A program made the position numbers and the translations under genes. From NCBI GenBank assembly GCA_001303225.1, contig LJNI01000111.1:1-17864 (forward strand): 17,864 nucleotides of DNA, read 5' to 3'. The stretch comes from a candidate division TA06 bacterium DG_78. GTDB taxonomy: Bacteria > Hydrothermota > Tepidihabitantia > SM23-42. The notes beneath the pieces are model-generated. The model had not been told where the DNA came from, did not search any database, and was given only the letters and a program-made list of their open reading frames with translations. Positions 12,473 through 17,864 of this stretch are shown here, piece after piece (the stretch's first letter is position 1; each line of letters starts with the position of its first letter).

Positions 12473-13876
12473 TTATCTTGCCACAACTACCTTTCTGATG
12501 AATTCGTTGCCTTCAGTAATAACTTTCACAAAATAGACACCCGGGTCTACATTCACTAATGAGACTTCTCTTTTACGCTGAACCTCTGACCAACTTTCTG
12601 CTTTCAATAGTCTGCCACAAACATCATAGATTTCAATGTCTTGCAGCGGCGTTGGCGAATGAATCGTGAAGGATGCCCTTGTAGGATTCGGAGAAATATA
12701 AGGTATTGAACGCCACAGAGTCTTCTTTCCATCTTCTTGTACGCGATCGATGAATATGTAACTGCCATAGATGTCCCAATCGCCGTCGCGATTTGTCTGC
12801 CAAAAAACCCAAAGGTACATGAGACTCCCGGTCATGACGGGCCAGACATCGTCTGCCCGGCTCGTGTCCACCTGAATTAAGGTGTCACCGGGATATCCAA
12901 GACTGAATAGTGTATAGACATCATAATTACCATTCCGGTTGGTGCTGAATGCAGTAATCGGTGGACCCTCTTGTCGACCAATCGCCATGAACGGTAACGG
13001 GCTCGGTGTAATGTCCGCAGAATCATTGAAGGTCCTACGGTACTGCACATTGAGCGTATCGAATGCCGTCGTGTAGATCTCATAATTACCGTCGCGGTTA
13101 GTTTCCCAGACTATCCAAATGCCCGAATATTGGCCTAAGGAAGCTATCTCAGGATTTGCGTTAAAGTAAGTATCATCTGTTATGGGTTGAGGTATCTGCC
13201 AAGAACCATTAAGATACTCAGTATAATAAATATTGCTCGCAGACTCAATTTTCTGCCAGACAACCAAGGGATGGTCGTATCGAATGTTGATTTTCGGCCT
13301 GCAGTTGACCACCTCAGAATCATTGGTTAACGGATACGGAGTTGACCAACTGGTTCCATCATAATATGAAGCGTAAATATTCATGAAGGATACTGAATCG
13401 CCAATTAATAACCCTCTCTGCCATACGACCCAGACAGTATCACTGATAACACAAATTGATGGCAGATCTTCCATCAGTGTATCAGACGTCAATTGATGAG
13501 GTGGAGACCATCCATTGATTTCACTCCCCTGGGATACGTAGATGCCATCGTTACCTGAACCATAATAATGCCAGACACACCAAAAACAATCTCTCGCAGG
13601 GTCATAAGCCACACTTGGAGACTCATCCATAAACACATCAGTTGATATTCTGAATGTATCGCTCCATGTCGATCCATTACTGAATCGCGAAAAGATATCG
13701 TCATATCCATTGAGATTAGATTCCCACACGACAACGATCCAAAGATCATCCAATACTTGAGCGCGGCAAGCCTGCGGATTAATATCGTTTACTCCCTCTA
13801 TCCCGAGATCAATTGGCGGTGACCACCAAGCCAATGAAATGCTGGCACAAAATACTGCCAATAATGGTATCTTCAT
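12473..13876 (-). CDS. Secreted beta-propeller-like surface protein with Por-type sorting tail
   Basis: 467 residues from the ATG at 13876, preferred over 13882 because AGAGGA lies right against the latter and eight bases from the former. After a signal peptide (MKIPLLAVFCASISLAWW) come about six repeats of 50-60 residues. They carry 'WIVWETNRDGNYEIY', 'TAFSTNRNGNYDVYTL' and 'VFWQTNRDGDWDIYGSY' type motifs, with a Trp-rich strand before each. This resembles the TolB/BNR-like blades of extracellular propellers ('SNRDGNxEIY'). The end (SPNPTRASFTIHS, IEIYDVCGRLL, VDPGVYFVKV, FIRKVVVAR) is a complete type IX-type sorting domain, of the same subtype as the frameshifted propeller gene. It should be exported to the surface or medium. 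The ligand is unknown, and the sialidase active-site Arg triad is not evident. It is a single-gene unit with its own promoter and terminator. Confidence 0.88.
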   Translation of the reverse strand: MKIPLLAVFCASISLAWWSPPIDLGIEGVNDINPQACRAQVLDDLWIVVVWESNLNGYDDIFSRFSNGSTWSDTFRISTDVFMDESPSVAYDPARDCFWCVWHYYGSGNDGIYVSQGSEINGWSPPHQLTSDTLMEDLPSICVISDTVWVVWQRGLLIGDSVSFMNIYASYYDGTSWSTPYPLTNDSEVVNCRPKINIRYDHPLVVWQKIESASNIYYTEYLNGSWQIPQPITDDTYFNANPEIASLGQYSGIWIVWETNRDGNYEIYTTAFDTLNVQYRRTFNDSADITPSPLPFMAIGRQEGPPITAFSTNRNGNYDVYTLFSLGYPGDTLIQVDTSRADDVWPVMTGSLMYLWVFWQTNRDGDWDIYGSYIFIDRVQEDGKKTLWRSIPYISPNPTRASFTIHSPTPLQDIEIYDVCGRLLKAESWSEVQRKREVSLVNVDPGVYFVKVITEGNEFIRKVVVAR

Positions 13877-13935
13877 CTTCATTCCTCTACGATCTATTTA
13901 TCTAAGCGTACAGCTACCGAATCATTTCTACAGAA

Positions 13936-13964
13936 ATTATATGTTCACATCAAGCAAATGTCAA
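13936..13964 (-). promoter_or_regulatory. Consensus promoter of the second surface-protein gene
   Basis: Minus strand TTGACA (13964-13959), a 17-base spacer and TATAAT (13941-13936): perfect boxes at ideal spacing. The leader is about 50 bases. Confidence 0.8.
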
Positions 13965-14066
13965 GGTGGGAGAATTATATCCGTTCTGGCACAAAACTGA
14001 CGCAATGAACACCTGTTAAACGTAAGCAGTCCCACAATATTGAAAATAATATCGTTGAGATGAACG

Positions 14067-14095
14067 ATTAGATGCCCTGCGGATTATTAGTCCGT
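14067..14095. other. tRNA-anticodon-arm-like site D
   Basis: Contains CTGCGGATTATTAGTCCGT. On the minus strand it reads ACGGACT, a variable stretch, AATCCGCAGG and ATCTAA. The five-base arms and seven-base loop imitate a tRNA anticodon arm. It matches site C at 23 of 29 bases. It lies about 108 bases from the -35 box of the surface-protein gene and about 70 bases before the hairpin that ends the next gene. Confidence 0.6.
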
Positions 14096-14163
14096 TGTCT
14101 GGGGATATGTGAGATGTTTAGTTGGAAGTCCCGTTTCGATTTCTGTTGTGTAATTAGCAGAGC

Positions 14164-14176
14164 GGGGATTTGCCCC
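14164..14176 (-). terminator. Weak hairpin after the HExxH gene
   Basis: GGGGATTTGCCCC directly after the stop at 14180, on the minus strand GGGG, a five-base loop and CCCC. There is no T run, so terminator activity is uncertain. Confidence 0.3.
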
Positions 14177-14179
14177 ATT

Positions 14180-14620
14180 CTACTCAAGCTCTTCATCGAT
14201 AGGCTCTTGTAACCGACCAAAGGATAGTGATTTTTGAGTCCCAGTGGCTGATAGATAACCTTTTGTTAAATCTTCAACAGTAGACTCCAAAATCATCATG
14301 AATTGCGTGCAAGCGAATTCACGTTTTGGATCATCCTCTTTCTCGCCGAAGACACTGGATAAGAGACCTTCAATCATTTGGTCCATCCCGTACAGTTTCA
14401 GATGGAGTAACTCGTGAATCACCAACTCCTCAAGATTTGTACATTTGGGGGTGCGATTCACCAAAAGGACTGCTTTCTTATCCTCCAAATCAATCTTTAT
14501 ATCTCCAGATTTTCTCCATTTGGTTCTGACTATTTTGACTATTATGTCCCAATCTCTTAACCTTAAGATGTCCTGCCATCTATTTAGATGTTTCTCTACC
14601 TCTCCTTTATTAACGCTCAT
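14180..14620 (-). CDS. HExxH-motif putative metallopeptidase
   Basis: 146 residues, no signal peptide or membrane helix. A helical N-terminus (VEKHLNRWQDILRLRDWDI) leads to a strand-rich part, then LEELVIHELLHLKLYGMDQM with His69-Glu70 and His73 forming an HExxH zinc site. The acidic region after it (GEKEDDPKREF) and a helix to residue 120 may supply the third ligand, but I cannot identify it. The small size and the order of strands before a helix with HELLH resemble SprT-like/'minigluzincin' and ImmA-type proteins of mobile elements. Exact family uncertain. AGGAGG lies about eight bases before the ATG. Only 20 bases separate it from the upstream ORF at 14641, so the two may be co-transcribed. 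Confidence 0.75.
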   Translation of the reverse strand: MSVNKGEVEKHLNRWQDILRLRDWDIIVKIVRTKWRKSGDIKIDLEDKKAVLLVNRTPKCTNLEELVIHELLHLKLYGMDQMIEGLLSSVFGEKEDDPKREFACTQFMMILESTVEDLTKGYLSATGTQKSLSFGRLQEPIDEELE

Positions 14621-14640
14621 CTCTACAGCCTCCTACTCAA

Positions 14641-14925
14641 TTACTTCTTTACGATAAAAGTCATTTCCGATAGCCAAAATGTGAATGCCGCTGCTCTCGT
14701 TATTGCTTTTATATCATTCACCAACCCTTTGGGAAGGAATGGAGCTGCATCTAAACACCTTACAATGCAATGCCTTTCTCCACGTTGACTGATTATACTG
14801 TCCGCCATTGTCATGTCAACAAAGTTTGAGATTGCCGCGTCGTCCCGTTTCATATTCTCGAAAGAAAATATAATAAGGGCACCTTCAACAATGACATACA
14901 CGACCAAAGCATGTTGACTAATCAT
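14641..14925 (-). CDS. Possible small protein upstream of the HExxH gene
   Basis: Up to 94 residues; an internal ATG at 14853 would give about 71. The C-terminal part (MADSIISQRGERHCIVRCLDA) followed by FLPKGLVNDIKAITRAAA reads like a real soluble protein, and the spacing to the HExxH gene (20 bases) fits an operon. Against it, no ribosome site is seen, its 5' end overlaps the divergent methyltransferase ORF, and no family is recognised. Confidence 0.4.
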   Translation of the reverse strand: MISQHALVVYVIVEGALIIFSFENMKRDDAAISNFVDMTMADSIISQRGERHCIVRCLDAAPFLPKGLVNDIKAITRAAAFTFWLSEMTFIVKK

Positions 14926-14955
14926 TCACAATCATTACCATATTTTGAGAAAATC

Positions 14956-15723
14956 ATGATGTATTTCAATGGTAAGGATTCCGCAAAAAGGTATGCCCTA
15001 TATCGCCCAAACATTCATCCAAAAGTGATCCAAATTATCAAGTCGAACATAAAATCGGAGAAACCGATAAGATACGCTTTAGATGTGGGTTGCGGCACTG
15101 GCCAATCCGCAATCGCACTAAAAGCACTCGCAGAGAAGGTAATCGCTATTGATATATCGCCGGATATGATTTCACAGGCACCACGCAGCGAACAAGTAGA
15201 ATATATATGTGCGGCCGCAGAAGCAATACCACTACGAAATGCGATTTTCCATCTCATATCCGTGGGGCTTTCACTTCACTGGTTTGAGCGCGGCAAATTC
15301 ATGACTGAAGCTGTCCGGTTAATCAAACCACGCGGGTTGCTGGTCATATATGATAATTTCTTTTCAGGCGTTATGCGGGAAAACGATGAATTTCAAAAAT
15401 GGTTTCGGGGCACATTCATGCGGAAATTCCCTACGCCACCGCGCGACTGTAGGCCTTTAGAGGATAAAAAACTACGTCGATACGGCTTTGGCCTCGAAAA
15501 AGAAGTGGATTACGAAGAAAATATCACCTACAATCTTGATCAACTTGTTGGCTATGTTACTACCATGACCAATACGGTAGCGGCCCTCAAGAAAGGTATT
15601 GTAGAGTTAGATGTAGTGCTCGATTGGCTTGAGTCTTCGATCAGACCATTCTTTATAGGACAAGACAAGTGTACTATTTTGCATCGAGGCTGGATCAAAT
15701 TCCTAAAAAAACTAGATAATTGA
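14956..15723 (+). CDS. Class I SAM-dependent methyltransferase
   Basis: About 255 residues from ATG 14956. An upstream in-frame ATG at 14911 adds 15 residues of doubtful character. Start choice is uncertain, as only a weak GAG precedes it. The opening 'YFNGKDSAKRYALYRPNIHP' is typical of the Methyltransf_11/yeast Crg1-like small-molecule methyltransferases. Motif I is ALDVGCGTGQS, followed by VIAIDISPDM with the ribose-binding Asp, then EAIPLRNAIFHLISVGLSLHWF (motif II/III region) and EAVRLIKPRGLLVIYDNFF (motif after the fourth strand). The C-terminal half carries lid-type sequence. The substrate is unknown. It stands alone on the plus strand, diverging from the HExxH pair. Confidence 0.88.
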   Translation: MMYFNGKDSAKRYALYRPNIHPKVIQIIKSNIKSEKPIRYALDVGCGTGQSAIALKALAEKVIAIDISPDMISQAPRSEQVEYICAAAEAIPLRNAIFHLISVGLSLHWFERGKFMTEAVRLIKPRGLLVIYDNFFSGVMRENDEFQKWFRGTFMRKFPTPPRDCRPLEDKKLRRYGFGLEKEVDYEENITYNLDQLVGYVTTMTNTVAALKKGIVELDVVLDWLESSIRPFFIGQDKCTILHRGWIKFLKKLDN

Positions 15724-15810
15724 TAATGAATCTGTCCGCGGTATATCCTACTAAAAACAATCCTTTCTGGTAGGTATTCGCGTTAGTAAAGGAGACAGCC
15801 ACCACGGGAT
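15724..15810. other. Spacer after the methyltransferase gene
   Basis: Contains CCTAC...GTAGG (about 15748-15774), a weak stem that might end the methyltransferase transcript. Nothing else is recognised before the tRNA-like site. Confidence 0.25.
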
Positions 15811-15832
15811 TAACGGATGGTAAGTCCGTAGG
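15811..15832. other. tRNA-anticodon-arm-like site E
   Basis: TAACGGATGGTAAGTCCGTAGG, an inverted repeat with arms ACGGA/TCCGT around a seven-base loop. Seventeen central bases are identical to site C. The arms and neighbouring bases equal those of the intact tRNA-Arg 200 bases to the right, in the same orientation; only the anticodon bases differ. Confidence 0.6.
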
Positions 15833-15942
15833 TTTCGTAATTATCGATATGATGGATTTGCTTTTCGTAAAAGCGGTTTTAATTCGGCGTCCTCTTCGCC
15901 TTAGCTGGATTCGGGGCCTGCAATTCCGCAGTCAAATTAATA

Positions 15943-15973
15943 TAGAACCCCGCACTTTCGGTAGAAAGTGCGG
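15943..15973. repeat. Strong hairpin downstream of the tRNA (terminator or REP-type)
   Basis: CCCGCACTTTC, GGTA, GAAAGTGCGGG: a perfect 11-base stem just downstream of the minus-strand tRNA-Arg. It lacks a T run. Together with the neighbouring CAAATC...GATTTG stem it could stop the tRNA transcript. The stretch 15833-15942 holds nothing else I can identify. Confidence 0.5.
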
Positions 15974-16019
15974 GATACACAATTCTACAATCAAATCACA
16001 GATTTGAGTATAATTGGAG

Positions 16020-16093
16020 CGCGCCTGGCGTGACTTGAACACGCAACCTACGGATTCGAAGTCCGTCGCTCTATCCAGTTGAGCTACAGGCGC
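16020..16093 (-). tRNA. tRNA-Arg, anticodon TCG
   Basis: Minus strand, full cloverleaf: acceptor GCGCCTG pairing with CAGGCGC; D-arm GCTC...GAGC; anticodon arm ACGGA / TCCGT with loop CTTCGAA (anticodon TCG, reading CGA arginine codons); variable AGGTT; and T-arm GCGTG TTCAAGT CACGC. The discriminator is G, and CCA is not encoded. It is the intact parent of the fragments at 7474-7548, 10316, 12319, 14067 and 15811, and is probably the target of integrating elements. Confidence 0.95.
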
Positions 16094-16101
16094 ATATTTA
16101 A

Positions 16102-16131
16102 CCCAAATCTTCGATTTGGTTGTTAAATATA
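16102..16131. repeat. Long AT-rich hairpin upstream of the tRNA
   Basis: TTTAACCCAAATC, TTC, GATTTGGTTGTTAAA: an almost perfect stem of about 13 pairs with one unpaired base, about ten bases upstream of the tRNA 5' end on the minus strand. It may be part of the hairpin repeat cluster that follows. Confidence 0.5.
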
Positions 16132-16278
16132 GCGTCCTGGCTTTTCTATGAAAAGTCAGGGCTGCAGCAAATGATCACAAAATATAGCGTCCTGGCTTTT
16201 CTATGAAAAGTCAGGGCTACAAATGATCGCAAAATTGAGCGTACTGGCGTTTTGAAGAAACGTCAGTGCTGCAAATTA
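16125..16278. repeat. Three tandem hairpin repeats of about 52-55 bases
   Basis: Units start at about 16125, 16180 and 16232. Each begins AAATATAGCG or AAATTGAGCG, contains a stem such as CCTGGCTTTTC/GAAAAGTCAGGG and ends GCTGCA--AAATGATC. Units one and two are nearly identical. In unit three both arms change together (CTGGCGTTTTG/AAACGTCAG), keeping the stem. This compensatory change argues that the structure is selected or that the unit spreads as a palindrome. Confidence 0.75.
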
Positions 16279-16354
16279 CAGTATGCACTAATATAAAAAT
16301 ATTATACTGCCTTTTACCTGTTAGTCAATATTACTTACTTTCCTTGTTCTAGGG

Positions 16355-16382
16355 TTGATAAGTACAGAATTTATGGTATAAT
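16355..16382 (+). promoter_or_regulatory. Promoter of the LRR lipoprotein gene, leaderless geometry
   Basis: TTGATA (16355-16360), a 16-base spacer and TATAAT (16377-16382). The ATG is at 16388, five bases beyond the -10 box, and no ribosome site is present. This is the same geometry as the promoter at 3697-3724. Confidence 0.65.
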
Positions 16383-16387
16383 AGAGT

Positions 16388-17629
16388 ATGATAAGAAAAA
16401 GCATAATATTTTTGTTTATGTTTCTCATCGTCATCGGATGCAGTAGACAGACCATAAAGCTAAAGTTTAATCGCTTCTCAGCATATGGTGATGGGAAAAT
16501 GCATTTTTCTCTGGAGGAAGCATTAGAAGAACCAGCGAGTATAACCAAACTTGAGTTGTGGCATAATCAACTTGAACAATTACCCAACGAGATCTTTGCA
16601 TTTATAAACCTGCGAGAGCTTAACTTAATGGACAATAAATTTGCTGAGCTTCCCGCTGAAATTAGTAAGTTTGAGCACCTCGAGTTCATTAGTTTAATAG
16701 AAAATGAACTTACGAAATTACCCAAAGAAATAGGTAAGTTGATTCACCTTAAAGGTCTAGGGTTGAGCAGTAATCAACTCTCACAGTTACCGCCTGAGAT
16801 AGGCGGTTTAACAAATCTAAAATCTCTGCTATTAAACTGCAATCGATTGATTCAACTGCCTGCAGAATTTCGTAATTTAAGAAATCTTCAAACTCTTTCT
16901 TTACAGCGTAATCAGTTTTGGTGGGAATTCCCTGATGAGATACTACACCTTACATCTTTACAAAACTTGGATTTAGGTGAAAATTTTCTTACAGAAATAC
17001 CTTCAGATATTACAAAATTAACAAATCTCCAAACATTGAGTTTAGCCTGCAATAGATTAGAACAAATACCTTGTGAAATCGGCAAACTTACAGCATTGAA
17101 ATATCTGGATTTACATTCAAACCCCATTGAGTATATTTCACCCGAGATCAAAAATTTAGTAAATCTACAATCGTTAGTGCTTTATGGAATTAAACTTAAG
17201 CGATTACCTGTTGAAATCTGTGAATTAACCAATCTTCACACACTCCTCCTTGATCGTAATCATCTTTCAGATCTCCCATCAGAAATAACAAACCTCACCA
17301 ATTTATCTAGACTTACATTAGGTATGAACGAATTTATAGAACTACCAATTGAAATCTGTATGCTAACAAGCCTAAGAGAACTTATTTTAACAGGAAACAA
17401 ACTCAGATTTGTACCTCCGGAAATTGGGCAACTCACAAATCTTGAAGAATTACGGTTAGATGGTAATCAACTTGAGATGCTCCCACCAGAAATTGCACGG
17501 CTCACTAAATTAAGAATGTTGATTCTGAACGATAATAACTTTTCAGATGAAGAAATAGAGAAAATCAAGGATCTTTTACCGAATACCAATATAGACAACC
17601 TTAAAACAGATATAGATTACAGCAAATAA
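16388..17629 (+). CDS. Leucine-rich-repeat lipoprotein
   Basis: 413 residues. The N-terminus MIRKSIIFLFMFLIVIGC is a lipoprotein signal with Cys18 as the lipid site. From about residue 53 come 14 full repeats of 23 residues plus a degraded last one, of the form 'L--L-L--N-L--LP-EI--L-N', the typical/SDS22-like bacterial LRR. Examples are 'LKGLGLSSNQLSQLPPEIG' and 'LEELRLDGNQLEMLPPEIA'. Repeat 6 has one extra residue (FWWEF). The end (DLLPNTNIDNLKTDIDYSK) caps the solenoid. It should be membrane-anchored and facing the periplasm or outside, as a binding scaffold; the partner is unknown. The gene is clearly more AT-rich than its left neighbours, with many TTA and AAA codons, suggesting recent arrival. 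It has its own leaderless-type promoter and a terminator. Confidence 0.92.
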   Translation: MIRKSIIFLFMFLIVIGCSRQTIKLKFNRFSAYGDGKMHFSLEEALEEPASITKLELWHNQLEQLPNEIFAFINLRELNLMDNKFAELPAEISKFEHLEFISLIENELTKLPKEIGKLIHLKGLGLSSNQLSQLPPEIGGLTNLKSLLLNCNRLIQLPAEFRNLRNLQTLSLQRNQFWWEFPDEILHLTSLQNLDLGENFLTEIPSDITKLTNLQTLSLACNRLEQIPCEIGKLTALKYLDLHSNPIEYISPEIKNLVNLQSLVLYGIKLKRLPVEICELTNLHTLLLDRNHLSDLPSEITNLTNLSRLTLGMNEFIELPIEICMLTSLRELILTGNKLRFVPPEIGQLTNLEELRLDGNQLEMLPPEIARLTKLRMLILNDNNFSDEEIEKIKDLLPNTNIDNLKTDIDYSK

Positions 17630-17645
17630 TAATATCTATTTTGTC

Positions 17646-17670
17646 AAGGGGTCAATTTCCCCTTTATTTT
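17646..17670 (+). terminator. Intrinsic terminator after the LRR gene
   Basis: AAGGGG (17646-17651), a seven-base loop, CCCCTT, then TATTTT. It begins 16 bases after the stop codon. Confidence 0.7.
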
Positions 17671-17748
17671 CAATGCTTTAATGCTGTACATACTAGTGAT
17701 TGTATAAGGATACTTGACCTGAACTTGTATAAATATATATTTACATAA

Positions 17749-17864
17749 ATGAGAGTTTATGAGAAGTTTACTATGCCTGATAACGATTTATTGCGTGAAA
17801 GACAAGTAATTGTATATGGTTTAATTCAGGGAATTAGCTTTATAAATTATGATGAGGGTATAAG
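17749..17864 (+). CDS. Start of an unidentified gene (partial, runs off the window)
   Basis: The frame is open from ATG 17749 (or ATG 17773, in frame) to the window end without a stop. It reads MRVYEKFTMPDNDLLRERQ, then VIVYGLIQGISFINYDEG. Too short for a family call. The AT-rich composition matches the LRR gene, so both may belong to the same acquired segment. A TTGACC at about 17714 and AT-rich bases downstream may form a promoter, but the boxes are poor. Confidence 0.5.
   Translation, partial: MRVYEKFTMPDNDLLRERQVIVYGLIQGISFINYDEGI

Overview
The window looks like bacterial accessory DNA, probably from an uncultured Gram-negative lineage. Three proteins end in a type IX-secretion-like (Por-type) sorting tail (PNP, then a strand with Y/FDxxG, then GVYF and a basic 'RK-V-V' end). 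An RND pump and a lipoprotein also imply an outer membrane. The mix resembles FCB-group or WOR-3/Stahlbacteria metagenome genomes. That placement is an impression from protein style, not a measured affiliation.

Layout. (1) 1-3232: the end of a membrane-fusion protein, overlapping a full RND transporter. (2) 3236-3730: repeat- and hairpin-rich spacer, then a small leaderless gene (3730-3933). (3) 7109-3986, minus strand: a tightly overlapping operon. It holds four related small membrane proteins (one cut in two by an N-terminal deletion), one signal-peptide/TM protein, and a terminal winged-helix regulator. It has a consensus promoter with a palindromic operator candidate, and copies of the same CTCTCCCT hairpin repeat lie on both sides. 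(4) 7474-16093: surface-protein and accessory genes separated by short sequences that look like pieces of tRNA-Arg(TCG), the intact copy of which is at 16020-16093. The genes are a YVTN beta-propeller protein frameshifted by an exact 38-bp duplication, two signal-peptide/TM proteins, an orphan sorting-tail fragment, a second surface beta-propeller-like protein, an HExxH protein with a small partner, and a SAM methyltransferase. (5) 16094-17864: hairpin tandem repeats, an AT-rich leucine-rich-repeat lipoprotein with a leaderless-type promoter, and the start of another gene.

The two most interesting readings are these. First, region 4 may be an array of small cassettes, each with its own promoter and terminator, bounded by tRNA-anticodon-arm-like sites. 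This would be a trace of repeated site-specific integration or an integron-like arrangement. Second, the minus-strand operon may be a self-regulated membrane-protein module of unknown function. No integrase, transposase, rRNA or CRISPR array is visible in the window.
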